64,000 nucleotides of DNA. It comes from Bacilli bacterium. Lineage in GTDB: Bacteria > Bacillota_I > Bacilli_A > RFN20 > CAG-826. The DNA lies in contig JALCSW010000001.1 of the NCBI GenBank assembly GCA_022653695.1, positions 301,034 to 365,033 of the forward strand, read 5' to 3'. The translations under genes were made by a program, and so were the position numbers. Below the pieces are notes generated by a model that worked only from the letters and a program-made list of their open reading frames with translations, was not told where the DNA came from and did not search any database. Position 1 is the first letter of the stretch, and the number at the start of each line of letters is the position of its first letter. Positions 8,196 to 16,932 of this stretch are shown in pieces.

Positions 8196-9542
8196 TCAGA
8201 ACAAGCCTTTGGCGATAAGAACGCCGCGCAAGGCGTCGCTAGCGGCATAATCTTTTCTACCCTTCGCGTCATAGTATTCGTGGTAGAGCCTTTTATCATC
8301 CTCACTTAAGTGAGGGATTTCAAGCACAATCCCCAAAACATCCTCGTATGCCCGCACCTTGGCGAAGCTGTCCTTGAGGGCGGCGATGTCGACGGAGCCA
8401 GCCATTAGGAGGCTGTTGAGTTTTTTGTTTTCCTCGTAAAGGACGGCGAGGGCGTTCGGCGTGTTAAGGTCGTCGCAAATGGCATCGAGGAATTCGCTCT
8501 CGTCGCTTGGCTTGAGGCCATCGACGGACTCGCCGGCGAGCTGAAGAGCCAATGAGCCTTTCTTCGCCGCTTCCTTGAGTTGGCCGTATTTGACCTGCGC
8601 CTCCCTGATCGTTTCGGCGCTGAAGGAAGAAGGGGCCCGGTAAGGGGAGGCGAGGACCAAAAGGCGAAAGGGGATTCCGCCGTATTCCTTGACGACGTCT
8701 TTAGCCAAAACGACGTTGCCCAAGCTCTTCGACATTTTCTCGTCGTTGACGTTTATGAAGCCGTTATGGAGCCAGTAACGGGCCAATTTGTTGCCATTGT
8801 GGGCTTTGGCCTGCGCCATCTCGTTCTCGTGGTGCGGGAACTTGAGGTCAAACCCGCCGCCATGGATATCGATATAGCCGTTCTGATCCCGGAAAATGCT
8901 ATCTATCATGACACAGCACTCGGTGTGCCAGCCGGGTCGACCTTCGCTCCAGTCGGCCTTCCAGCGGATGCCGGAATCGGTTTTTTTCCATAAGGCGAAA
9001 TCCAAAGGGTCCTCTTTTTTCTCCCCTATGGCAATGCGGGCCCCGCTTTCGAGGTCCTCGACGCTGTTGCCGCTGAGCTCGCCATAGCCGGAAATGCCGC
9101 GAACGCGAAGGTAGACGTCGCCGCCGCTAACGTAGGCGGCGCCTTTTTCGACGAGATCTTTCACGTAAGCGATTATCTGGGGCATGAAGACGGTCGGCTT
9201 CGGGGTGAGGTCAGGTTGAAGGCAGCCGACTTCATCCACGAGACGACGGTATTCCTCGATGACCGATTCGGTGAGTTCCTTCTCGCTGATTCCAAGTTCG
9301 GCGGCCCGCTTTATTATTTTGTCGTCAACGTCCGTGTAGTTGCTCACGAACGTGACCTGGTAACCAAGGTGGATGAAAAGGCGGCGGAGCACGTCAAAGA
9401 CGATGACGGGACGGAAATTGCCGATATGGGGATCGTTATAGACGGTCGGCCCGCAGACGTATATCGATACCTTGCCCGGGACAAGCGGGACGAAGGTTTC
9501 TTTCTTCATTCCGAGGGAATTGAACAATCTGACTTCGTGCAT
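8196..9542 (-). CDS. cysS: Cysteinyl-tRNA synthetase
   Basis: Class I synthetase charging tRNA-Cys. The 448-residue protein has the HIGH-like PHIGNFRP and KMSKS ([11 protein letters not shown]) motifs, and zinc ligands including the first CGPTVYN Cys and HTECCVM. It is slightly shorter than usual at the C-terminus. The start ATG lies 8 nt after a TATGAT box (9551-9556) with no Shine-Dalgarno, suggesting a leaderless transcript. It heads the cysS-mgtC-rlmB-sigma run. Confidence 0.96.
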   Translation of the reverse strand: MHEVRLFNSLGMKKETFVPLVPGKVSIYVCGPTVYNDPHIGNFRPVIVFDVLRRLFIHLGYQVTFVSNYTDVDDKIIKRAAELGISEKELTESVIEEYRRLVDEVGCLQPDLTPKPTVFMPQIIAYVKDLVEKGAAYVSGGDVYLRVRGISGYGELSGNSVEDLESGARIAIGEKKEDPLDFALWKKTDSGIRWKADWSEGRPGWHTECCVMIDSIFRDQNGYIDIHGGGFDLKFPHHENEMAQAKAHNGNKLARYWLHNGFINVNDEKMSKSLGNVVLAKDVVKEYGGIPFRLLVLASPYRAPSSFSAETIREAQVKYGQLKEAAKKGSLALQLAGESVDGLKPSDESEFLDAICDDLNTPNALAVLYEENKKLNSLLMAGSVDIAALKDSFAKVRAYEDVLGIVLEIPHLSEDDKRLYHEYYDAKGRKDYAASDALRGVLIAKGLF

Positions 9543-9585
9543 ATGCGTTTATCATATCACGGGAGGGCGCGCAGGAGCGAGTGGG

Positions 9586-10245
9586 CTAACGAAAGGAGAG
9601 GACTTTCCGCGCCAGTTCCTTCGGCTTGGCGATCACGTAGGCGCATTCGTTGAGGAGCTCCGGCTTATAGAAACCGTACCCCCATGTGCATAGGCACAGT
9701 TTCATGTGGGCGTTAGTGGCGGTCAAGAGGTCGGGCAGGGAATCGCCGACGAAAAGGCACTCGTCGGGGCTCAGCCCGTATTTGCCCATCAAACGGTTCA
9801 CGATGATTGGGTTAGGCTTGACGGGCTCGCCCGCGACATGGCCCGCCACTTCCTTAAAAAGCCCGTTCCCGTAATGGGCGGGCACGACGATCTTAGCCAA
9901 GGCATCAGGTTTGTTCGAACAGACGAAAAGAAGGTAATCCTTGTCCTTAAGGAACCGAAGGACCGTCGGGAGGCCGTTGAAAGGTTTGGTGTGGTCGTTC
10001 TGATATTTGGCGTATAGGTCCATGTAGACGGGTTTCAGTTTCTCGAAATTGGCGGACGTGTCCATGTCCCCCAAGGCCGTATGAACCAAATAATCGACGC
10101 CGTTCCCGATGAGGCGATGGCATTCCCGCTTGCTGTAGCGCATCGGGAAACCCGTCCTCTTGAGGGCCTCGTTTATGGCGATGCGAATGTCGGTCAAGGT
10201 GTCGAGGAGCGTTCCGTCGAGATCGAAGAAAATGGCTTTGTACAT
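9586..10245 (-). CDS. HAD hydrolase, phosphoglycolate-phosphatase-like
   Basis: 219-residue HAD-superfamily phosphatase with a C1 helical cap. Motifs: FFDLDGTLLDT (motif I), CSNKPD (motif II), KPNPI (Lys, motif III) and FVGDSLPDLLTA (motif IV). This subgroup includes Gph and PpaX; the substrate cannot be told from sequence. It is co-directional with cysS, 43 bp upstream. A TAGAAT box lies 6 nt before the ATG and no Shine-Dalgarno is visible, so the mRNA is probably leaderless. Confidence 0.88.
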   Translation of the reverse strand: MYKAIFFDLDGTLLDTLTDIRIAINEALKRTGFPMRYSKRECHRLIGNGVDYLVHTALGDMDTSANFEKLKPVYMDLYAKYQNDHTKPFNGLPTVLRFLKDKDYLLFVCSNKPDALAKIVVPAHYGNGLFKEVAGHVAGEPVKPNPIIVNRLMGKYGLSPDECLFVGDSLPDLLTATNAHMKLCLCTWGYGFYKPELLNECAYVIAKPKELARKVLSFR

Positions 10246-10354
10246 ATTGATATTCTAATACGTTGGCGAAGAAAAAAGAAAAGGACATTCCATAAGGGTT
10301 TTGCGGGGTTTTCGCGATTTTGAATCCATGGAACCCTTTATCTTTCAGTTCCAT

Positions 10355-10381
10355 CGAAAAAGAGGCGCGATCGCTCGCGCC
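10355..10381 (-). terminator. Terminator after hydA
   Basis: Minus-strand GGCGCGA / TCGCGCC stem with GCGA loop followed by TCTTTTT, placed just after the hydrogenase catalytic subunit stop codon. Confidence 0.75.
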
Positions 10382-10398
10382 CCAAAACGGAAGAGATT

Positions 10399-12216
10399 TT
10401 ACTTAAGGTTTGGGAAAGCCTCGCGATCCTTCGCGTAGGTGGTGTGAAGAAGCTCCTCGGCCTTCGGGCTTCCGTAAGAGCCAAGGAAGTCCTTGTAGAT
10501 TCTGATGATGTCAGGGTTGTTGTGCGACTGGCGGACGGGCTTGCCTTCGTCGATCTTATAAAGGATGGCGGCCCGCTTGGCGCGATAGGTATCGAGGATG
10601 TCAGGATCCTCGTTGGGGAGAAGGCTCGGCTTGACGAATGGCTGGCCGCCGCCGTTGATGCAACCGCCCGGGCAGCACATGATTTCGATGAAAGCGTAAG
10701 GCGAGGTGCCCGCGCGGATCTCGTCGAGCAAAGGCTTGGCGCTGGCCATGCCGCTCGCGACGGCGACTTTGACCTTGCCGGCCGCTCCCATGTCGACCTC
10801 CGCCTCTTTCACGGCCTCAAGGCCGCGAACGGAACGGAACTCGATCGGATCGCGCTCCTTGCCGTTGAGGGTGTGGTAGGCGGTCCGCAAGGCCGCTTCC
10901 ATAACGCCGCCGGTGACGCCGAAGATAGCGCCGGCGCCAGTGTACTCGCCCAAAAGGTCCTGATCGAACCTCTCCTCGGGGAGGCTGTCCCAAATGAGGC
11001 CGGCGCGCTTGATCATGACCGCGAGTTCACGGGTCGTGATGACCGCGTCAACGTCCGGGAGATGCTCCACCGCCGCGTTCTGCGGGCGTTCCTTCTCGCC
11101 CTTTTTGGCCGTGCACGGCATGACGGAAACGACATAAATGTCTTTTGGGTCAAGGCCGTGCTTCTCGGCGAAGTAGGACTTTGTGATGGCGCCCTGCATT
11201 TCGTGGGGGCTCTTGCAAGTCGAAACGTGAGGGATAAGATCGCTATAGAAAAACTCCATATAGTTGATCCAGCCCGGCGAGCAACTCGTGATCTGAGGCA
11301 AAGGGGCCGTTTTCTTGACGATGCGGTTGACGAGTTCCTGGCTTTCTTCGGTGATGGTCAGGTCGGCGCCCCAGTTGACGTCGAAGACGCGACGAAAGCC
11401 AAGGCGGTGCAGAGCCGCGACCATCTTGCCTTCCCCGTTCTCCTCGCCGATTTTCTTGCCGAATTCCTCGGCGATGGCGGCACGGACGGCCGGGGCGGTC
11501 TGCACGACCACGTACTTGCCTTCCGCCATGGCCCTATCGACTTTGTCGATTTCGCGGTGCTCACTCAGGGCTCCGGTCGGGCAAACCTCGATGCACTGCC
11601 CGCATTGCAGGCATGGGACTTCGGCGAAACTGCGGTTATTGAGCGGGCCGACGATGGTCTTGAAGCCACGGTTGATGAAACCGAGGATCCCGATGCCCTG
11701 GACCTCTTTGCATCTTTCGATGCAGCGGCCGCAAAGAATGCACTTGGAGGTGTCGCGGGTGATGCCGGGCGCGACCATATCGACGGTGGCCGGCGTCATG
11801 GTGCCGATGTATTTGCCGCTTTGGGCGCCGGTGATGTTGGCGACGTGAAGCAATTCGCATTGGCCGTTTTTGACGCATGTCTGGCAGTCTTTGCTGTGGT
11901 TGGAAAGCAGCAATTCGACGCTCGTGCGGCGGGCTTTGACCGCCATCGGGCTCGAAATGAAAATCTCAAAGCCCTTCTCGGCCGGGATGTCGGCGACGGG
12001 ATAGACGCAGCTGGCGAAGAGACGCCCCCCGCGCGCGGTCCTGATTTCGACGAGGCAAACCCGGCAACTCGCGAGAGAGCACCTGCCATGGTTCCAGGCG
12101 CAAAGAGACGGAATCTGATAGCCGCATTCGCGGGCGGCCTCAAGGACGGTAAGGCTCTTATCGACGCTATAGACGCGCCCTTCGATCTTGATATTGACTT
12201 TTTCGGTGTTTTCCAT
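10399..12216 (-). CDS. hydA: [FeFe] hydrogenase catalytic subunit HydA (NADH-linked, trimeric type)
   Basis: 605-residue H2-forming or -oxidising subunit. In order: N-terminal [2Fe-2S] ferredoxin domain (CGYQIPSLCAW...CSLASCRVC), His-Cys [4Fe-4S] segment (HSKDCQTCVKNGQCEL), two [4Fe-4S] motifs (CILCGRCIERC, CLQCGQCIEVC), then the H-cluster domain with TSCSPGW, MPCTAKK and EIMCCPGGCINGGGQP. Ser replaces one Cys in the first H-cluster motif, as is usual in the NAD-linked trimeric enzymes. MCCPGGC has Cys where Ala is common. Last gene of hydC-hydB-hydA. Electron bifurcation with ferredoxin is possible but not shown. Confidence 0.95.
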   Translation of the reverse strand: MENTEKVNIKIEGRVYSVDKSLTVLEAARECGYQIPSLCAWNHGRCSLASCRVCLVEIRTARGGRLFASCVYPVADIPAEKGFEIFISSPMAVKARRTSVELLLSNHSKDCQTCVKNGQCELLHVANITGAQSGKYIGTMTPATVDMVAPGITRDTSKCILCGRCIERCKEVQGIGILGFINRGFKTIVGPLNNRSFAEVPCLQCGQCIEVCPTGALSEHREIDKVDRAMAEGKYVVVQTAPAVRAAIAEEFGKKIGEENGEGKMVAALHRLGFRRVFDVNWGADLTITEESQELVNRIVKKTAPLPQITSCSPGWINYMEFFYSDLIPHVSTCKSPHEMQGAITKSYFAEKHGLDPKDIYVVSVMPCTAKKGEKERPQNAAVEHLPDVDAVITTRELAVMIKRAGLIWDSLPEERFDQDLLGEYTGAGAIFGVTGGVMEAALRTAYHTLNGKERDPIEFRSVRGLEAVKEAEVDMGAAGKVKVAVASGMASAKPLLDEIRAGTSPYAFIEIMCCPGGCINGGGQPFVKPSLLPNEDPDILDTYRAKRAAILYKIDEGKPVRQSHNNPDIIRIYKDFLGSYGSPKAEELLHTTYAKDREAFPNLK

Positions 12217-12231
12217 TGTTGATCCCTTCCT

Positions 12232-14106
12232 TTATTCCTTGGAGATGGCATGGAATGGGCAACCCGCCAAACAGGTGCCGCATTTGATGCATTTCTTCTG
12301 ATCGATGAGGTAGGCCACTTTGCCCGGAACGCCGCTGATGGCGTTGACGGGGCAGTTGCGGGCGCACTTGGAGCATTTTTTGCAAAGGCCCGGATCGATA
12401 TGGAACTGAACCAAGTGCTTGCATACGTGAGCCGGGCACGTTTTGTCGACGACGTGGGCCCGATATTCCTCCGGGAACTTCTTCATGGTGGAGAGAATCG
12501 GGTTGGCCGCGGTCTGCCCAAGCGCGCACAACGAACCCAGTTTTATGACTCCGGCGAGTTCTTTCATGTCCTCGAGCGTCTGCTCGGTCCCCTGCCCGTT
12601 GGTGATTTGGGTGAGCATCTCATAGAGGCGCTTCGTGCCGATGCGGCATGGCGAGCATTTCCCGCAGGACTCGCTCGTGATGAAGTCCATGTAGAAATGG
12701 GCGACGTCGACCATGCAGTTGTCTTCGTCCATGACGATCGCGCCGCCGCTGCCCATCATGGAGCCGCGGGCGATCAAAGTATCGTAATCGATCGGAGTGT
12801 CAAGGTCCTCCTCGGTCAAGCAGCCGCCCGAAGGGCCGCCCGTCTGGATGGCCTTGAACTTCTTGCCGTTAGGGATGCCGCCGCCGATATCGAAAATAAG
12901 GGTTCTCAAAGTCGTGCCCATCGGAACCTCGACGAGGCCGACGTTATTGATCTTGCCTCCGAGGGCGAAAACCTTGGTGCCTTTGGAGCCTTCGGTCCCG
13001 ATTTTGGCGTATTCCTTGGCGCCGACGCGGATGATATAGGGGATCTGGGCGAGCGTCTCGACGTTGTTGACGCAAGTCGGTTTGCCCCATAAGCCTTTGA
13101 TGGCGGGGAAAGGAGGACGGGGACGCGGCATGCCGCGCTTGCCCTCGATGGAATTCAGCAGCGCGGTCTCCTCGCCGCACACGAAAGCACCCGCGCCTTC
13201 GCGAAGATGGACGTGGAAAGAGAAATCGGTGCCGAGAATATGGTCGCCTAGCAAACCGACCTTCTCCATGTCCCCGATGGCGTGAAGGAGACGCGAGACC
13301 GCGACCGGATATTCGGCGCGGACGTAGAAATAGCCTTCGCTGGCCCCATATGCGTAACCGGCGATCATCATGCCTTCAATGACCTCAAACGGATTGCCTT
13401 CGAGGATGGAACGGTCCATGAACGCGCCCGGGTCGCCTTCGTCGCCGTTGCAAACGACATATTTAATGTCGCTCTTTTGGTTGGCGGCGAATTGCCATTT
13501 GCGGCCGGTCGGGAACCCGGCGCCGCCGCGTCCTCGGATGCCGCTGGCGAGGACTTCGTCGATGACCTGCTGAGGGCTCATCTCGGTCAAGACCTTCTTC
13601 AAGCCTTTGAAACCGTCATAGCCAAGCGACTCCTCAAGGAAATCGGGGTTGATGAGGGAGCAGCCATGGAGGCTGATCCGTTTTTGCTTTTTGTAGAAAT
13701 TGATGTCGTCTTGGCGCACCACCGCCTCTTTGGTGACCGGATCGACGTAAAGGAGGTTGGTGCAGACTTTGCCCCCGATAAGGTCATCGTCGACGATCTG
13801 TTCGACGTCGCTCACTTTGACTTTGTGGTAAAGGGTGTCTTCCGGGAAAATCTTGACGAACGGGCCCTGGCTGCAAAAGCCAAAGCATCCGACGTGGTTG
13901 ACGGAGACCTTGCCTTCAAGGCCCCTTTCCTTGATCAACCTCTCGAATTCGTCAAGGATGGCCTTGCTGTCGTTGGCGAGGCATCCGGTGCCTCCGCATA
14001 CCATGACGGCGCGTTTGCCGCCGACGCCTTTGACTTTGTCATCGAGGGCCTTTGCGCATTTCGCGATGTCCTCTTCGAGGGCCGCGGGATTAAGGATCTT
14101 TTCCAT
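12232..14106 (-). CDS. hydB: NADH-dependent hydrogenase flavoprotein subunit HydB (NuoF-like)
   Basis: 624-residue diaphorase subunit that exchanges electrons with NAD(H). Domains: N-terminal thioredoxin-like [2Fe-2S] region (CGGTGC ... HVGCFGFC), the FMN/NADH domain with GIRGRGGAGFPTGRKW and FVCGEETALLNSIEGKRG, the SGKCSPCRIGTKR [4Fe-4S] motif, and a C-terminal double ferredoxin (CKKCSKCARNCP, CIKCGTCLAGCP). The track's 665-residue start is rejected; the ATG used overlaps the hydC stop as TAATG, indicating coupling. Sits between hydC and hydA. Confidence 0.95.
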   Translation of the reverse strand: MEKILNPAALEEDIAKCAKALDDKVKGVGGKRAVMVCGGTGCLANDSKAILDEFERLIKERGLEGKVSVNHVGCFGFCSQGPFVKIFPEDTLYHKVKVSDVEQIVDDDLIGGKVCTNLLYVDPVTKEAVVRQDDINFYKKQKRISLHGCSLINPDFLEESLGYDGFKGLKKVLTEMSPQQVIDEVLASGIRGRGGAGFPTGRKWQFAANQKSDIKYVVCNGDEGDPGAFMDRSILEGNPFEVIEGMMIAGYAYGASEGYFYVRAEYPVAVSRLLHAIGDMEKVGLLGDHILGTDFSFHVHLREGAGAFVCGEETALLNSIEGKRGMPRPRPPFPAIKGLWGKPTCVNNVETLAQIPYIIRVGAKEYAKIGTEGSKGTKVFALGGKINNVGLVEVPMGTTLRTLIFDIGGGIPNGKKFKAIQTGGPSGGCLTEEDLDTPIDYDTLIARGSMMGSGGAIVMDEDNCMVDVAHFYMDFITSESCGKCSPCRIGTKRLYEMLTQITNGQGTEQTLEDMKELAGVIKLGSLCALGQTAANPILSTMKKFPEEYRAHVVDKTCPAHVCKHLVQFHIDPGLCKKCSKCARNCPVNAISGVPGKVAYLIDQKKCIKCGTCLAGCPFHAISKE

Positions 14107-14591
14107 TAGGCTTTCACCTCCATTTTGCGGTATGAATCGATGAGGCCGGCCACTTTGTCGACGCTCATCTGAGGATAGACTTTGCCGTTGATCGATACGG
14201 CCGGGGCGAGGGCGCAGGCCCCCATGCAACGGATGGCCTCGATCGTGAAGAGGCCGTCGTCGGTCGTTTGGCCCGGTTTGATCCCAAGCAACGTCTCAAA
14301 CTTCTCGATGATCGGTTGGCTGCCTTTGACGTAGCAAGCCGTGCCGAGGCAAACCCCGATGACGTATTTGCCCTTTGGCTGGAGCGAAAAGAAATTGTAG
14401 AACGTCACGACGCCGAAGATCTCGGCGACGGGCACTCCCGTCTCCTTTGAGACGACCTCTTGGACTTCCAAGGGGATATAGCCATACTTCTTTTGGATCT
14501 CTTCGAGAATAACCATAAGCGGAGAAGGCTCGCTTTTGTGCTCGGCGCAAATGGCGACGATGTCCTCCCGCACTTCCGATCTGATTTTCAT
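14106..14591 (-). CDS. hydC: NADH-dependent hydrogenase small subunit HydC (NuoE-like)
   Basis: 161-residue thioredoxin-like [2Fe-2S] protein; ligand set CLGTACYVKG and CMGACALAP. It passes electrons within the HydABC complex. First gene of the operon, preceded by AGGAGG and a leader hairpin. Its TAA stop overlaps the hydB start. Family identity is clear from GVVTFYNFFSLQPKGKY and the Cys spacing. Confidence 0.94.
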   Translation of the reverse strand: MKIRSEVREDIVAICAEHKSEPSPLMVILEEIQKKYGYIPLEVQEVVSKETGVPVAEIFGVVTFYNFFSLQPKGKYVIGVCLGTACYVKGSQPIIEKFETLLGIKPGQTTDDGLFTIEAIRCMGACALAPAVSINGKVYPQMSVDKVAGLIDSYRKMEVKA

Positions 14592-14599
14592 ATAGACCT

Positions 14600-14667
14600 C
14601 CTAAAAAATCGCGAGCGGGCGCGCTCGCACACGAAGATATTTTAGGTGCGGAAAGGGTCATTGGCAA
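14600..14667 (-). promoter_or_regulatory. hyd operon promoter and leader hairpin
   Basis: The minus-strand promoter TTGCCA (14662-14667), 17-bp spacer, TAAAAT (14639-14644) drives hydCBA. Between it and the AGGAGG lies GCGAGCG-CGCC-CGCTCGC followed by ATTTTTT, a terminator-shaped hairpin immediately before the Shine-Dalgarno. It could attenuate transcription or affect mRNA stability. I see no clear Rex (TTGTGAA-like) box. Confidence 0.6.
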
Positions 14668-14730
14668 CGATACGGAAAAATTTACCGATATATCGATTGT
14701 CCTTGTCCCGCCGGCGATGATCGATAAAAG

Positions 14731-14767
14731 ACAAAAAGCCCCGAAATAGCATTCCGGGGCTTTGAAA
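14731..14767 (-). terminator. Terminator after the DUF3137 gene
   Basis: AAAGCCCCG / CGGGGCTTT hairpin with an 11-nt loop, followed by TTTTTGTC on the minus strand. It separates lemA-DUF3137 from the hyd promoter. Poly-A upstream could let it work on both strands. Confidence 0.85.
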
Positions 14768-14785
14768 AAAACGATAAGGCGGCCG

Positions 14786-15721
14786 CTACTTAACGCCGGC
14801 GTTTTTCTCGAACTTGGCCTTCGTGAGCCCAAGGAGGGTGATGAAGACGGCCGGAATCGCCATGTACTCGACGATGCCAGCCATGCTCTCGTCGGTCATC
14901 TCTTTGTCGAAAGGGATGGAAATCGAATTGTCGTTGTCGTTCGTGGCGATATAAAGTTCATCCTTTATGAAAGCCATGTAAAACTGGCCTTTGGCCTTGC
15001 TCTCAAGGGACATGATTTTCTCCTGAATCTGCGGCGTGAGAAGATAGAAAACCAGTTGCTGATCGCTCGAAAAAACGGCGAATTTCCGATTGAAATTGAT
15101 ATACTCGGTTTCGTATTTGGGAAGGCCGCCGCTGCGCGAAAAATTAAAACCAGATTTCTCGAGAACCTTCAAAACGCCGCCGAAATCGCGGCCGTAGATG
15201 AAATGGTACATCGTGCCAACCGCGTAATCGACGTAGTTCGTGCTGGTGTTGCCGTGCCCGTCGCTGCGCTGCTCGCGCCGCTGAAGCTGATAATGGCTTT
15301 TCTCAAATTGGATGCCCTTATAGGTCGCCCCCATGTAATTGCGGGTGTAATAACGGTCCGGCGCCGCGAAAAAGCCCGGCTTCATGATGGTTTGGATGGG
15401 TAACCCGTTAACGTTATAGGTGGCGTTGGGGAAAAGCTCTTTGTCGATTTCCGCCTGAAGGCGCTTGCTCACCGAACGGATAAAGGAACTCTTCTTCGTT
15501 CCGGCGACGACCGCGAGCACGAGGCCCGCGACGGTCAGGATCGTCCCGATGATAAGAAGCGCCGCGTGCTGAGTGAAGAAGACGTAAACAAACAGCAAAG
15601 CGACGCCGATAACCAAAAGGGGCCAACCGACCGAATTGAGAACGATGACCTTCTGAAGTCTTACTCTCCGCTCCGCCTCAAAGGTGGAGATAAGTTTTTT
15701 TATGGCTTCGCTTTCGTCCAT
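14786..15721 (-). CDS. DUF3137-like membrane protein (LemA partner)
   Basis: 311-residue protein with two adjacent N-terminal membrane helices (VIVLNSVGWPLLVIGVALLFV and AALLIIGTILTVAGLVLAVV), a long soluble middle (residues about 85-290) and a hydrophobic C-terminal stretch. Pattern and position next to LemA fit DUF3137, whose function is unknown. The track start adds seven residues; AGGAGG sits properly before the ATG GAC used here. Likely co-transcribed with lemA (62-bp gap). Confidence 0.7.
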   Translation of the reverse strand: MDESEAIKKLISTFEAERRVRLQKVIVLNSVGWPLLVIGVALLFVYVFFTQHAALLIIGTILTVAGLVLAVVAGTKKSSFIRSVSKRLQAEIDKELFPNATYNVNGLPIQTIMKPGFFAAPDRYYTRNYMGATYKGIQFEKSHYQLQRREQRSDGHGNTSTNYVDYAVGTMYHFIYGRDFGGVLKVLEKSGFNFSRSGGLPKYETEYINFNRKFAVFSSDQQLVFYLLTPQIQEKIMSLESKAKGQFYMAFIKDELYIATNDNDNSISIPFDKEMTDESMAGIVEYMAIPAVFITLLGLTKAKFEKNAGVK

Positions 15722-15783
15722 AAAGTGCCTCCTGATGAACAAGAGGCCCCCTCAAAAAGAGGAGGCCAGGGTCGACGAGCGGC

Positions 15784-16374
15784 TCAGAATTCGATCTTAA
15801 CGTCTTGGCGCTTGGCTTCCTCAGCCTCGAAGAAGTCGCGTTTGACGAGACGAAGGTGTTTGGCGATGAGGCTCGAAGGGAAGACGACGATGTCTTCGTT
15901 ATAGACGGTGACGTTGCTGTTGTAGACCCGGCGCGAAGCCTGAAGCTGCTCTTCGACTTCCGCGATCTGATTCTGAAGATTGAGGAAGTTGGTGTTGGCT
16001 TTGAGGTCCGGATATTGCTCAGCCACGACGTTGATGGAATCGAAAGCCTTGGTGCAGGCGGCCGAGAAATCGGCTTTTTCCTTCATGGACGCGTCGGAAG
16101 AGGGGCGCCGCATGGAGATGACGTTGGCGAGCGTCGTGCTTTCATGCTTGGCATAGCCTTTGACGACGGCGACCTCTTTGGTCAAAAGATCGAACCTTTT
16201 GGTAAGGGCCACGTCGATTCCTGAAGCGGCCTCATCGATTTTGATCTGCTCTTTCTTGAGGCGGTTCGAAGTGCGAATCCACCAACTTATGATCGCGATT
16301 GCGGCAATCACGACGACGACGATGACGACGATCAAGGCGACGATGCCGCCGTTAATCCCTTCTAAGGCAATCAT
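15784..16374 (-). CDS. lemA: LemA family protein
   Basis: 196-residue protein with one N-terminal membrane helix (GIVALIVVIVVVVIAAIAIISW) and a helical domain carrying the family motifs RFDLLTKEVAVVKGYAKHE, EQYPDLKANTNFLNLQ and RRVYNSNVTVYNE. LemA proteins are membrane-anchored with the helical bundle outside; function is unclear. I chose the ATG ATT start because GGAGG lies 7 nt upstream; the track's 224-residue version reads through an implausible N-terminus. Paired with DUF3137. Confidence 0.92.
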   Translation of the reverse strand: MIALEGINGGIVALIVVIVVVVIAAIAIISWWIRTSNRLKKEQIKIDEAASGIDVALTKRFDLLTKEVAVVKGYAKHESTTLANVISMRRPSSDASMKEKADFSAACTKAFDSINVVAEQYPDLKANTNFLNLQNQIAEVEEQLQASRRVYNSNVTVYNEDIVVFPSSLIAKHLRLVKRDFFEAEEAKRQDVKIEF

Positions 16375-16441
16375 GGTCATTCCTCCATAGCGCACCTTTG
16401 GGCGCTTGAATCCATTATGACGTGAGTTTAGCCTCCCGCAA

Positions 16442-16513
16442 AGAAAAAAAGCCGCCATGGTCCCAAAAGAGCCGCTTTTGGACCAAAAAAAGCCCCATCC
16501 CTAAGGATGAGGC
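16442..16513 (-). terminator. Double terminator at the end of the ribosomal operon
   Basis: First hairpin GCCTCATCC-TTAG-GGATGGGGC (16492-16513) followed by seven T. A second stem, GGTCCAAAAG / CTTTTGGGACC, follows and ends in a T7 run after ATGGCGGC. It closes the very long rpsJ-rplQ transcript after rplQ. Confidence 0.85.
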
Positions 16514-16526
16514 CTTGAAAACCGGA

Positions 16527-16928
16527 TCAGTCGACCCACTCAATGAGGTTGACTTCGGCGTTGTCGCCGCGGCGGCATCCGAGCTTATAAACGCGGACGT
16601 ACCCACCGTTGCGATCTTTGTACTTCGGACCGATGACGGCGAAGAGTTTGCTCAAAGCCGTCGTGCCCTTTTCGTCGACGGCGATCGGGCGGACGTAGCG
16701 GGCCGCCATGCGGCGGGCCGACAAATCGCCTTTCTTCGCGTAGCCGACGAGTCGGGAAGCCAACGTGACGAGGTCTTTGGTGACCCCGCTCGTGACTTCG
16801 ATTTTGTCATGGGCGATGAGTTCGCTCACGACGTCGCGGAGCATGCCTTTGTTCTTCGAGGGCGTGTAAGCCGTCCTGAAGCGAACGCCGGCCTTGCCGT
16901 GAACGTTCTTTCTGCCTTGTGCTGCCAT
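16527..16928 (-). CDS. rplQ: 50S ribosomal protein L17
   Basis: 133-residue L17 near the ribosomal exit tunnel. N-terminal FRTAYTPSKNKGMLRDVVSELIAHDKIEVT is characteristic, with the KLFAVIGPKYKDRNGGYVRVYKLGCRRGD core. Last gene of the alpha operon, 4 bp after rpoA. Unlike many Firmicutes no EcfA/energy-coupling genes follow; a double terminator comes first. Confidence 0.97.
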   Translation of the reverse strand: MAAQGRKNVHGKAGVRFRTAYTPSKNKGMLRDVVSELIAHDKIEVTSGVTKDLVTLASRLVGYAKKGDLSARRMAARYVRPIAVDEKGTTALSKLFAVIGPKYKDRNGGYVRVYKLGCRRGDNAEVNLIEWVD

Positions 16929-16932
16929 GGTT

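Noticed and set aside
10444-12222. 592-aa plus-strand ORF
   Set aside because: Exactly antisense to hydA; Ala/Asp/Arg-rich translation typical of a shadow frame in high-GC coding DNA.
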